This document shows, piece by piece, positions 1-11,625 of a DNA stretch of 64,000 nucleotides. The notes under the pieces were generated by a model that saw only the letters and a program-made list of their open reading frames with translations, had not been told where the DNA came from and searched no databases. The position numbers and the translations under genes are program-made. Position 1 is the stretch's first letter; the number at the start of each line of letters is the position of its first letter. Source of the stretch: Auanema rhodensis (lineage: Eukaryota > Nematoda > Chromadorea > Rhabditida > Rhabditidae); the NCBI GenBank assembly GCA_964057225.1, contig OZ059900.1, positions 18,615,638 through 18,679,637 of the forward strand, read 5' to 3'.

Positions 1-1769
1 TGCTGAACACTAGAAAAATACAAAAACACAGTATTTCCCATGAGAAATATTTTATTATGCTGGAAAACCAGTTTTTGGAAATTTCGCTGTAAACAAGGTT
101 TTGACTTACGATTTCATGTGTTCAAACTCATGCAATGTCAATGAAACCTAGCTCAAAACTGTTCGTACAACGTCTAGTTCCACTTTCACGACAAAAAAAC
201 AGGGGTTAGAAAATTAAGGAAATTAGCATATTCTGAGGGCACGCCCCTTATGGCTAATATTGATTAAATCGATTTTTGTTCATATGAGTCGTCAAATGCA
301 ACGAATTTCAGCGTGTTACATACTAAAATGAAGCATTTCACATGCTGAACACTAGAAAAATACAAAAACACAGTATTTCCTATGAGAAATATTTTATTAT
401 GCTGGAAAACCAGTTTTTGGAAATTTCGCTGTAAACAAGGTTTTGACTTACGATTTCATGTGTTCAAACTCATGCAATGTCAATGAAACCTAGCTCAAAA
501 CTGTTCGTACAACGTCTAGTTCCACTTTCACGACAAAAAAACAGGGGTTAGAAAATTAAGGAAATTAGCATATTCTGAGGGCACGCCCCTTATGGCTAAT
601 ATTGATTAAATCGATTTTTGTTCATATGAGTCGTCAAATGCAACGAATTTCAGCGTGTTACATACTAAAATGAAGCATTTTACATGCTGAACACTAGAAA
701 AATACAAAAACACAGTATTTCCCATGAGAAATATTTTATTATGCTGGAAAACCAGTTTTTGGAAATTTCGCTGTAAACAAGGTTTTGACTTACGATTTCA
801 TGTGTTCAAACTCATGCAATGTCAATGAAACCTAGCTCAAAATTGTTCGTACAACGTCTAGTTCCACTTTCACGACAAAAAAACAGGGGTTAGAAAATTA
901 AGGAAATTAGCATATTCTGAGGGCACGCCCCTTATGGCTAATATTGATTAAACCGATTTTTGTTCATATGAGTCGTCAAATGCAACGAATTTCAGCGTGT
1001 TACATACTAAAATGAAGCATTTTACATGCTGAACACTAGAAGAATACAAAAACACAGTATTTCCCATGAGAAATATTTTATTATGCTGGAAAACCAGTTT
1101 TTGGAAATTTCGCTGTAAACAAGGTTTTGACTTACGATTTCATGTGTTCAAACTCATGCAATGTTAATGAAACCTAGCTCAAAATTGTTCGTACAACGTC
1201 TAGTTCCACTTTCACGACAAAAAAACAGGGGTTAGAAAATTAAGGAAATTAGCATATTCTGAGGGCACGCCCCTTATGGCTAATATTGATTAAATCGATT
1301 TTTGTTCATATGAGTCGTCAAATGCAACGAATTTCAGCGTGTTACATACTAAAATGAAGCATTTTACATGCTGAACACTAGAAAAATACAAAAACACAGT
1401 ATTTCCCATGAGAAATATTTTATTATGCTGGAAAACCAGTTTTTGGAAATTTCGCTGTAAACAAGGTTTTGACTTACGATTTCATGTGTTCAAACTCATG
1501 CAATATCAATGAAACCTAGCTCAAAATTGTTCGTACAACGTCTAGTTCCACTTTCACGACAAAAAAACAGGGGTTAGAAAATTAAGGAAATTAGCATATT
1601 CTGAGGGCACGCCCCTTATGGCTAATATTGATTAAATCGATTTTTGTTCATATGAGTCGTCAAATGCAACGAATTTCAGCGTGTTACATACTAAAATGAA
1701 GCATTTTACATGCTGAACACTAGAAAAATACAAAAACACAGTATTTCCCATGAGAAATATTTTATTATG

Positions 1770-1781
1770 CTGGAAAACCAG
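1770..1781. other. Short perfect inverted repeat CTGG-AAAA-CCAG (monomer 60-71; shown in m6)
   Basis: A 4-bp stem with a 4-nt A loop, present in every complete monomer I read. It overlaps an alternative CCA/TGG pairing (68-70 with 76-78). It is short enough to be chance. Confidence 0.45.
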
Positions 1782-1791
1782 TTTTTGGAAA

Positions 1792-1808
1792 TTTCGCTGT
1801 AAACAAGG
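1792..1808 (+). other. Partial CENP-B-box-like 17-mer (monomer 82-98; shown in m6)
   Basis: The known core is NTTCGNNNNANNCGGGN. Monomer 82-98 has TTCG, the central A, and C..G of the last group but reads CAAG instead of CGGG, so seven of nine core bases match. Variants hit it: A85 (m150) and A97 (A5-type copies) damage core bases, while G87 and T92 fall in free positions. Binding of any CENP-B-like protein is untested, and a 7/9 match in 342 bp can be chance. Confidence 0.25.
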
Positions 1809-1931
1809 TTTTGACTTACGATTTCATGTGTTCAAACTCATGCAATGTCAATGAAACCTAGCTCAAAATTGTTCGTACAACGTCTAGTTCCACTTTCACG
1901 ACAAAAAAACAGGGGTTAGAAAATTAAGGAA

Positions 1932-1968
1932 ATTAGCATATTCTGAGGGCACGCCCCTTATGGCTAAT
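1932..1968. other. Hairpin/cruciform-capable dyad around the GC-rich patch (monomer 222-258; shown in m6)
   Basis: ATTAGC (222-227) pairs with GCTAAT (253-258); ATA (228-230) can pair with TAT (249-251); AGGG (236-239) pairs with CCCT (245-248) around a 5-nt loop. The centre, 237-247, is the only strongly GC-rich stretch of the monomer. The element recurs in all copies. A226 (m17, m44) and T254 (m34) each break the same outer G-C pair from opposite sides, and A242 alters the loop only. Function is unknown. Confidence 0.6.
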
Positions 1969-1975
1969 ATTGATT

Positions 1976-1985
1976 AAATCGATTT
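1976..1985. other. 10-bp perfect palindrome AAATCGATTT (monomer 266-275; shown in m6)
   Basis: It contains one ClaI-type ATCGAT site per monomer, so a digest should give a 342-bp ladder. The only copy I saw with it broken is m3 (C269). Confidence 0.8.
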
Positions 1986-1989
1986 TTGT

Positions 1990-1997
1990 TCATATGA
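1990..1997. other. 8-bp perfect palindrome TCATATGA (monomer 280-287; shown in m6)
   Basis: It contains one NdeI-type CATATG site per monomer, 5 bases after the 10-bp palindrome. It is broken by G282 in m172 and m182; A288 lies just outside. Confidence 0.8.
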
Positions 1998-4788
1998 GTC
2001 GTCAAATGCAACGAATTTCAGCGTGTTACATACTAAAATGAAGCATTTTACATGCTGAACACTAGAAAAATACAAAAACACAGTATTTCCCATGAGAAAT
2101 ATTTTATTATGCTGGAAAACCAGTTTTTGGAAATTTCGCTGTAAACAAGGTTTTGACTTACGATTTCATGTGTTCAAACTCATGCAATGTCAATGAAACC
2201 TAGCTCAAAATTGTTCGTACAACGTCTTGTTCCACTTTCACGACAAAAAAACAGGGGTTAGAAAATTAAGGAAATTAGCATATTATGAGGGCACGCCCCT
2301 TATGGCTAATATTGATTAAATCGATTTTTGTTCATATGAGTCGTCAAATGCAACGAATTTCAGCGTGTTACATACTAAAATGAAGCATTTTACATGCTGA
2401 ACACTAGAAGAATACAAAAACACAGTATTTCCCATGAGAAATATTTTATTATGCTGGAAAACCAGTTTTTGGAAATTTCGCTGTAAACAAGGTTTTGACT
2501 TACGATTTCATGTGTTCAAACTCATGCAATGTCAATGAAACCTAGCTCAAAATTGTTCGTACAACGTCTAGTTCCACTTTCACGACAAAAAAACAGGGGT
2601 TAAAAAATTAAGGAAATTAGCATATTCTGAGGGCACGCCCCTTATGGCTAATATTGATTAAATCGATTTTTGTTCATATGAGTCGTCAAATGCAACGAAT
2701 TTCAGCGTGTTACATACTAAAATGAAGCATTTTACATGCTGAACACTAGAAAAATACAAAAACACAGTATTTCCCATGAGAAATATTTTATTATGCTGGA
2801 AAACCAGTTTTTGGAAATTTCGCTGTAAACAAGGTTTTGACTTACGATTTCATGTGTTCAAACTCATGCAATGTCAATGAAACCTAGCTCAAAATTGTTC
2901 GTACAACGTCTAGTTCCACTTTCACGACAAAAAAACAGGGGTTAGAAAATTAAGGAAATTAGCATATTCTGAGGGCACGCCCCTTATGGCTAATATTGAT
3001 TAAATCGATTTTTGTTCATATGAGTCGTCAAATGCAACGAATTTCAGCGTGTTACATACTAAAATGAAGCATTTTACATGCTGAACACTAGAAGAATACA
3101 AAAACACAGTATTTCCCATGAGAAATATTTTATTATGCTGGAAAACCAGTTTTTGGAAATTTCGCTGTAAACAAGGTTTTGACTTACGATTTCATGTGTT
3201 CAAACTCATGCAATGTCAATGAAACCTAGCTCAAAATTGTTCGTACAACGTCTAGTTCCACTTTCACGACAAAAAAACAGGGGTTAAAAAATTAAGGAAA
3301 TTAGCATATTCTGAGGGCACGCCCCTTATGGCTAATATTGATTAAATCGATTTTTGTTCATATGAGTCGTCAAATGCAACGAATTTCAGCGTGTTACATA
3401 CTAAAATGAAGCATTTTACATGCTGAACACTAGAAAAATACAAAAACACAGTATTTCCCATGAGAAATATTTTATTATGCTGGAAAACCAGTTTTTGGAA
3501 ATTTCGCTGTAAACAAGGTTTTGACTTACGATTTCATGTGTTCAAACTCATGCAATGTCAATGAAACCTAGCTCAAAATTGTTCGTACAACGTCTAGTTC
3601 CACTTTCACGACAAAAAAACAGGGGTTAGAAAATTAAGGAAATTAGCATATTCTGAGGGCACGCCCCTTATGGCTAATATTGATTAAATCGATTTTTGTT
3701 CATATGAGTCGTCAAATGCAACGAATTTCAGCGTGTTACATACTAAAATGAAGCATTTTACATGCTGAACACTAGAAGAATACAAAAACACAGTATTTCC
3801 CATGAGAAATATTTTATTATGCTGGAAAACCAGTTTTTGGAAATTTCGCTGTAAACAAGGTTTTGACTTACGATTTCATGTGTTCAAACTCATGCAATGT
3901 CAATGAAACCTAGCTCAAAATTGTTCGTACAACGTCTAGTTCCACTTTCACGACAAAAAAACAGGGGTTAGAAAATTAAGGAAATTAGCATATTCTGAGG
4001 GCACGCCCCTTATGGCTAATATTGATTAAATCGATTTTTGTTCATATGAGTCGTCAAATGCAACGAATTTCAGCGTATTACATACTAAAATGAAGCATCT
4101 TACATGCTGAACACTAGAAAAATACAAAAACACAGTATTTCCCATGAGAAATATTTTATTATGCTGGAAAACCAGTTTTTGGAAATTTCGCTGTAAACAA
4201 GGTTTTGACTTACGATTTCATGTGTTCAAACTCATGTAATGTCAATGAAACCTAGCTCAAAATTGTTCGTACAACGTCTAGTTCCACTTTCACGACAAAA
4301 AAACAGGGGTTAGAAAATTAAGGAAATTAGCATATTCTGAGGGCACGCCCCTTATGGCTAATATTGATTAAATCGATTTTTGTTCATATGAGTCGTCAAA
4401 TGCAACGAATTTCAGCGTGTTACATACTAAAATGAAGCATTTTACATGCTGAACACTAGAAAAATACAAAAACACAGTATTTCCCATGAGAAATATTTTA
4501 TTATGCTGGAAAACCAGTTTTTGGAAATTTCGCTGTAAACAAGGTTTTGACTTACGATTTCATGTGTTCAAACTCATGCAATGTCAATGAAACCTAGCTC
4601 AAAATTGTTCGTACAACGTCTAGTTCCACTTTCACGACAAAAAAACAGGGGTTAGAAAATTAAAGAAATTAGCATATTCTGAGGGCACGCCCCTTATGGC
4701 TAATATTGATTAAATCGATTTTTGTTCATATGAGTCGTCAAATGCAACGAATTTCAGCGTGTTACATACTAAAATGAAGCATTTTACA

Positions 4789-5129
4789 TGCTAAACACTA
4801 GAAAAATACAAAAACACAGTATTTCCCATGAGAAATATTTTATTATGCTGGAAAACCAGTTTTTGGAAATTTCGCTGTAAACAAGGTTTTGACTTACGAT
4901 TTCATGTGTTCAAACTCATGCAATGTCAATGAAACCTAGCTCAAAATTGTTCGTACAACGTCTAGTTCCACTTTCACGACAAAAAACAGGGGTTAGAAAA
5001 TTAAGGAAATTAGCATATTCTGAGGGCACGCCCCTTATGGCTAATATTGATTAAATCGATTTTTGTTCATATGAGTCGTCAAATGCAACGAATTTCAGCG
5101 TGTTACATACTAAAATGAAGCATTTTACA
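4789..5129. repeat. Length-variant monomer m15, 341 bp (A-run shortened)
   Basis: The A7 run is six A here (4981-4986). The monomer also carries A5. The same combination occurs in m42 at 14020-14360, so the deletion was copied with the block rather than arising twice. Confidence 0.93.
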
Positions 5130-5471
5130 TGCTGAACACTAGAAAAATACAAAAACACAGTATTTCCCATGAGAAATATTTTATTATGCTGGAAAACCAG
5201 TTTTTGGAAATTTCGCTGTAAACAAGGTTTTGACTTACGATTTCATGTGTTCAAACTCATGTAATGTCAATGAAACCTAGCTCAAAATTGTTCGTACAAC
5301 GTCTAGTTCCACTTTCACGACAAAAAAACAGGGGTTAGAAAATTAAGGAAATTAGCATATTCTGAGGGCACGCCCCTTATGGCTAATATTGATTAAATCG
5401 ATTTTTGTTCATATGAGTCGTCAAATGCAACGAATTTCAGCGTGTTACATACTAAAATGAAGCATTTTACA

Positions 5472-5811
5472 TGCTAAACACTAGAAAAATACAAAAACAC
5501 AGTATTTCCCATGAGAAATATTTTATTATGCTGGAAAACCAGTTTTTGGAAATTTCGCTGTAAACAAAGTTTTGACTTACGATTTCATGTGTTCAAACTC
5601 ATAATGTCAATGAAACCTAGCTCAAAATTGTTCGTACAACGTCTAGTTCCACTTTCACGACAAAAAAACAGGGGTTAGAAAATTAAGGAAATTAACATAT
5701 TCTGAGGGCACGCCCCTTATGGCTAATATTGATTAAATCGATTTTTGTTCATATGAGTCGTCAAATGCAACGAATTTCAGCGTGTTACATACTAAAATGA
5801 AGCATTTTACA
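5472..5811. repeat. Length-variant monomer m17, 340 bp (2-bp deletion)
   Basis: The GC at monomer positions 132-133 is missing between 5602 and 5603. The homologous copy m44 (14703-15044) shares A5, A97 and A226 but keeps these two bases, so the deletion postdates the super-repeat duplication. Confidence 0.92.
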
Positions 5812-6837
5812 TGCTGAACACTAGAAAAATACAAAAACACAGTATTTCCCATGAGAAATATTTTATTATGCTGGAAAACCAGTTTTTGGAAATTTCGCTG
5901 TAAACAAGGTTTTGACTTACGATTTCATGTGTTCAAACTCATGCAATGTCAATGAAACCTAGCTCAAAATTGTTCGTACAACGTCTAGTTCCACTTTCAC
6001 GACAAAAAAACAGGGGTTAGAAAATTAAGGAAATTAGCATATTCTGAGGGCACGCCCCTTATGGCTAATATTGATTAAATCGATTTTTGTTCATATGAGT
6101 CGTCAAATGCAACGAATTTCAGCGTGTTACATACTAAAATGAAGCATTTTACATGCTGAACACTAGAAAAATACAAAAACACAGTATTTCCCATGAGAAA
6201 TATTTTATTATGCTGGAAAACCAGTTTTTGGAAATTTCGCTGTAAACAAGGTTTTGACTTACGATTTCATGTGTTCAAACTCATGTAATGTCAATGAAAC
6301 CTAGCTCAAAATTGTTCGTACAACGTCTAGTTCCACTTTCACGACAAAAAAACAGGGGTTAGAAAATTAAGGAAATTAGCATATTCTGAGGGCACGCCCC
6401 TTATGGCTAATATTGATTAAATCGATTTTTGTTCATATGAGTCGTCAAATGCAACGAATTTCAGCGTGTTACATACTAAAATGAAGCATTTTACATGCTA
6501 AACACTAGAAAAATACAAAAACACAGTATTTCCCATGAGAAATATTTTATTATGCTGGAAAACCAGTTTTTGGAAATTTCGCTGTAAACAAAGTTTTGAC
6601 TTACGATTTCATGTGTTCAAACTCATGCAATGTCAATGAAACCTAGCTCAAAATTGTTTGTACAACGTCTAGTTCCACTTTCACGACAAAAAAACAGGGG
6701 TTAGAAAATTAAGGAAATTAGCATATTCTGAGGGCACGCCCCTTATGGCTAATATTGATTAAATCGATTTTTGTTCATATGAGTCGTCAAATGCAACGAA
6801 TTTCAGCGTGTTACATACTAAAATGAAGCATTTTACA

Positions 6838-9800
6838 TGCTGAACACTAGAAAAATACAAAAACACAGTATTTCCTATGAGAAATATTTTATTATGCTGG
6901 AAAACCAGTTTTTGGAAATTTCGCTGTAAACAAGGTTTTGACTTACGATTTCATGTGTTCAAACTCATGCAATGTCAATGAAACCTAGCTCAAAATTGTT
7001 CGTACAACGTCTAGTTCCACTTTCACGACAAAAAAACAGGGGTTAGAAAATTAAGGAAATTAGCATATTCTGAGGGCACGCCCCTTATGGCTAATATTGA
7101 TTAAATCGATTTTTGTTCATATGAGTCGTCAAATGCAACGAATTTCAGCGTGTTACATACTAAAATGAAGCATTTTACATGCTGAACACTAGAAAAATAC
7201 AAAAACACAGTATTTCCCATGAGAAATATTTTATTATGCTGGAAAACCAGTTTTTGGAAATTTCGCTGTAAACAAGGTTTTGACTTACGATTTCATGTGT
7301 TCAAACTCATGCAATGTCAATGAAACCTAGCTCAAAATTGTTCGTACAACGTCTAGTTCCACTTTCACGACAAAAAAACAGGGGTTAGAAAATTAAGGAA
7401 ATTAGCATATTCTGAGGGCACGCCCCTTATGGCTAATATTGATTAAATCGATTTTTGTTCATATGAGTCGTCAAATGCAACGAATTTCAGCGTGTTACAT
7501 ACTAAAATGAAGCATTTTACATGCTGAACACTAGAAAAATACAAAAACACAGTATTTCCCATGAGAAATATTTTATTATGCTGGAAAACCAGTTTTTGGA
7601 AATTTCGCTGTAAACAAGGTTTTGACTTACGATTTCATGTGTTCAAACTCATGCAATGTCAATGAAACCTAGCTCAAAATTGTTCGTACAACGTCTAGTT
7701 CCACTTTCACGACAAAAAAACAGGGGTTAGAAAATTAAGGAAATTAGCATATTCTGAGGGCACGCCCCTTATGGCTAATATTGATTAAATCGATTTTTGT
7801 TCATATGAGTCGTCAAATGCAACGAATTTCAGCGTGTTACATACTAAAATGAAGCATTTTACATGCTGAACACTAGAAAAATACAAAAACACAGTATTTC
7901 CCATGAGAAATATTTTATTATGCTGGAAAACCAGTTTTTGGAAATTTCGCTGTAAACAAGGTTTTGACTTACGATTTCATGTGTTCAAACTCATGCAATG
8001 TCAATGAAACCTAGCTCAAAATTGTTCGTACAACGTCTAGTTCCACTTTCACGACAAAAAAACAAGGGTTAGAAAATTAAGGAAATTAGCATATTCTGAG
8101 GGCACGCCCCTTATGGCTAATATTGATTAAATCGATTTTTGTTCATATGAGTCGTCAAATGCAACGAATTTCAGCGTGTTACATACTAAAATGAAGCATT
8201 TTACATGCTGAACACTAGAAAAATACAAAAACACAGTATTTCCCATGAGAAATATTTTATTATGCTGGAAAACCAGTTTTTGGAAATTTCGCTGTAAACA
8301 AGGTTTTGACTTACGATTTCATGTGTTCAAACTCATGCAATGTCAATGAAACCTAGCTCAAAATTGTTCGTACAACGTCTAGTTTCACTTTCACGACAAA
8401 AAAACAGGGGTTAGAAAACTAAGGAAATTAGCATATTCTGAGGGCACGCCCCTTATGGCTAATATTGATTAAATCGATTTTTGTTCATATGAGTCGTCAA
8501 ATGCAACGAATTTCAGCGTGTTACATACTAAAATGAAGCATTTTACATGCTGAACACTAGAAAAATACAAAAACACAGTATTTCCCATGAGAAATATTTT
8601 ATTATGCTGGAAAACCAGTTTTTGGAAATTTCGCTGTAAACAAGGTTTTGACTTACGATTTCATGTGTTCAAACTCATGCAATGTCAATGAAACCTAGCT
8701 CAAAATTGTTCGTACAACGTCTAGTTTCACTTTCACGACAAAAAAACAGGGGTTAGAAAACTAAGGAAATTAGCATATTCTGAGGGCACGCCCCTTATGG
8801 CTAATATTGATTAAATCGATTTTTGTTCATATGAGTCGTCAAATGCAACGAATTTCAGCGTGTTACATACTAAAATGAAGCATTTTACATGCTGAACACT
8901 AGAAAAATACAAAAACACAGTATTTCCCATGAGAAATATTTTATTATGCTGGAAAACCAGTTTTTGGAAATTTCGCTGTAAACAAGGTTTTGACTTACGA
9001 TTTCATGTGTTCAAACTCATGCAATGTCAATGAAACCTAGCTCAAAATTGTTTGTACAACGTCTAGTTCCACTTTCACGACAAAAAAACAGGGGTTAGAA
9101 AATTAAGGAAATTAGCATATTCTGAGGGCACGCCCCTTATGGCTAATATTGATTAAATCGATTTTTGTTCATATGAGTCGTCAAATGCAACGAATTTCAG
9201 CGTGTTACATACTAAAATGAAGCATTTTACATGCTGAACACTAGAAAAATACAAAAACACAGTATTTCCCATGAGAAATATTTTATTATGCTGGAAAACC
9301 AGTTTTTGGAAATTTCGCTGTAAACAAGGTTTTGACTTACGATTTCATGTGTTCAAACTCATGCACTGTCAATGAAACCTAGCTCAAAATTGTTCGTACA
9401 ACGTCTAGTTCCACTTTCACGACAAAAAAACAGGGGTTAGAAAATTAAGGAAATTAGCATATTCTGAGGGCACGCCCCTTATGGCTAATATTGATTAAAT
9501 CGATTTTTGTTCATATGAGTCGTCAAATGCAACGAATTTCAGCGTGTTACATACTAAAATGAAGCATTTTACATGCTGAACACTAGAAAAATACAAAAAC
9601 ACAGTATTTCCTATGAGAAATATTTTATTATGCTGGAAAACCAGTTTTTGGAAATTTCGCTGTAAACAAGGTTTTGACTTACGATTTCATGTGTTCAAAC
9701 TCATGCAATGTCAATGAAACCTAGCTCAAAATTGTTCGTACAACGTCTAGTTCCACTTTCACGACAAAAAAACAGGGGTTAGAAAATTAAGGAAATTAGC

Positions 9801-11625
9801 ATATTCTGAGGGCACGCCCCTTATGGCTAATATTGATTAAATCGATTTTTGTTCATATGAGTCGTCAAATGCAACGAATTTCAGCGTGTTACATACTAAA
9901 ATGAAGCATTTTACATGCTGAACACTAGAAAAATACAAAAACACAGTATTTCCCATGAGAAATATTTTATTATGCTGGAAAACCAGTTTTTGGAAATTTC
10001 GCTGTAAACAAGGTTTTGACTTACGATTTCATGTGTTCAAACTCATGCAATGTCAATGAAACCTAGCTCAAAATTGTTCGTACAACGTCTAGTTCCACTT
10101 TCACGACAAAAAAACAGGGGTTAGAAAATTAAGGAAATTAGCATATTCTGAGGGCACGCCCCTTATGGCTAATATTGATTAAATCGATTTTTGTTCATAT
10201 GAGTCGTCAAATGCAACGAATTTCAGCGTGTTACATACTAAAATGAAGCATTTTACATGCTGAACACTAGAAAAATACAAAAACACAGTATTTCCCATGA
10301 GAAATATTTTATTATGCTGGAAAACCAGTTTTTGGAAATTTCGCTGTAAACAAGGTTTTGACTTACGATTTCATGTGTTCAAACTCATGCAATGTCAATG
10401 AAACCTAGCTCAAAATTGTTCGTACAACGTCTAGTTCCACTTTCACGACAAAAAAACAAGGGTTAGAAAATTAAGGAAATTAGCATATTCTGAGGGCACG
10501 CCCCTTATGGCTAATATTGATTAAATCGATTTTTGTTCATATGAGTCGTCAAATGCAACGAATTTCAGCGTGTTACATACTAAAATGAAGCATTTTACAT
10601 GCTGAACACTAGAAAAATACAAAAACACAGTATTTCCCATGAGAAATATTTTATTATGCTGGAAAACCAGTTTTTGGAAATTTCGCTGTAAACAAGGTTT
10701 TGACTTACGATTTCATGTGTTCAAACTCATGCAATGTCAATGAAACCTAGCTCAAAATTGTTCGTACAACGTCTAGTTTCACTTTCACGACAAAAAAACA
10801 GGGGTTAGAAAACTAAGGAAATTAGCATATTCTGAGGGCACGCCCCTTATGGCTAATATTGATTAAATCGATTTTTGTTCATATGAGTCGTGAAATGCAA
10901 CGAATTTCAGCGTGTTACATACTAAAATGAAGCATTTTACATGCTGAACACTAGAAAAATACAAAAACACAGTATTTCCCATGAGAAATATTTTATTATG
11001 CTGGAAAACCAGTTTTTGGAAATTTCGCTGTAAACAAGGTTTTGACTTACGATTTCATGTGTTCAAACTCATGCAATGTCAATGAAACCTAGCTCAAAAT
11101 TGTTTGTACAACGTCTAGTTCCACTTTCACGACAAAAAAACAGGGGTTAGAAAATTAAGGAAATTAGCATATTCTGAGGGCACGCCCCTTATGGCTAATA
11201 TTGATTAAATCGATTTTTGTTCATATGAGTCGTCAAATGCAACGAATTTCAGCGTGTTACATACTAAAATGAAGCATTTTACATGCTGAACACTAGAAAA
11301 ATACAAAAACACAGTATTTCCCATGAGAAATATTTTATTATGCTGGAAAACCAGTTTTTGGAAATTTCGCTGTAAACAAGGTTTTGACTTACGATTTCAT
11401 GTGTTCAAACTCATGCACTGTCAATGAAACCTAGCTCAAAATTGTTCGTACAACGTCTAGTTCCACTTTCACGACAAAAAAACAGGGGTTAGAAAATTAA
11501 GGAAATTAGCATATTCTGAGGGCACGCCCCTTATGGTTAATATTGATTAAATCGATTTTTGTTCATATGAGTCGTCAAATGCAACGAATTTCAGCGTGTT
11601 ACATACTAAAATGAAGCATTTTACA
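6838..11625. repeat. T39-A202-T180/C214-T164-C135 cycling block, first copy (m21-m34)
   Basis: Two rounds of an ordered series: T39, plain (once doubled), A202, T180+C214 (once doubled), T164, C135. Each round is 6-8 monomers. T180 and C214 always occur together here. m32 has an extra G293 and m34 an extra T254; the latter breaks the outer stem of the 222-258 dyad. Confidence 0.87.

Larger units (their letters stand above)
1711..2052. repeat. Reference consensus monomer (m6), 342 bp
   Basis: This copy shows none of the recurring variants and serves as the reference for monomer coordinates. Composition is 57 G, 59 C and 226 A+T. Landmarks by monomer position: A-tracts at 14-18 and 22-26; small inverted repeat 60-71; T-tract 72-76; GAAATTTC palindrome 78-85; CENP-B-box-like 17-mer 82-98; A7 run 193-199; GGGG 202-205; dyad 222-258 around the GC-rich patch 237-247; palindromes 266-275 and 280-287. 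The two halves (1-171 and 172-342) share only scattered short words, so the unit is not an obvious recent dimer of a 171-bp repeat. Confidence 0.97.
1..4104. repeat. Left-end monomer block m1-m12 (H/G/S/BO-type variants)
   Basis: Twelve monomers. m1 and m2 carry C159, seen nowhere else in the window, so they probably belong to a family continuing to the left. m3 has C269, which breaks the ClaI-type palindrome. m4 has G16+T139, m5 A137, m7 T176+A233, m8 and m10 G16+A209, m12 G16 plus A315 and C337. The order T139, A137, (one copy), A233, G16/A209, plain, G16/A209 in m4-m10 matches m156-m162 at 53007-55400 position for position, about 52 kb away. Confidence 0.9.
4105..6837. repeat. A5/T133/A97 sub-block, first copy (m13-m20)
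   Basis: Eight monomers alternating T133 copies (m13, m16, m19) with A5 copies (m15, m17, m20). A5 copies m17 and m20 also carry A97. A97 lies in the last G of the CENP-B-box-like 17-mer and weakens that match further. m15 and m17 are two of the four length-variant copies in the window. Confidence 0.85.

Noticed and set aside
1710-1802. A short ORF (ATG across the monomer junction, 30 codons) recurring in nearly every copy
   Set aside because: It is the kind of open stretch any AT-rich repeat has. All six frames have several stops per monomer, the longest minus-strand ATG frame is about 39 codons, and no ribosome-binding or coding signature is seen.
1808-1841. Monomer region 98-131 with no variant in any copy, as a protected protein-binding core
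   Set aside because: I counted about 54 variable sites in 342 bases. The longest gap expected by chance is then near 28 bases, so a 34-base gap is only slightly unusual.
1913-1919. GGGTTAG word (monomer 203-209) as a telomere-type repeat
   Set aside because: It occurs once per monomer and is never tandem.
1711-2052. The monomer as a dimer of an ancestral ~171-bp unit
   Set aside because: Comparing the two halves gives only short scattered matches (CGATTT, TGTTCA, GTCAA) at inconsistent offsets of about 154-166 bp. A very old dimer cannot be excluded.
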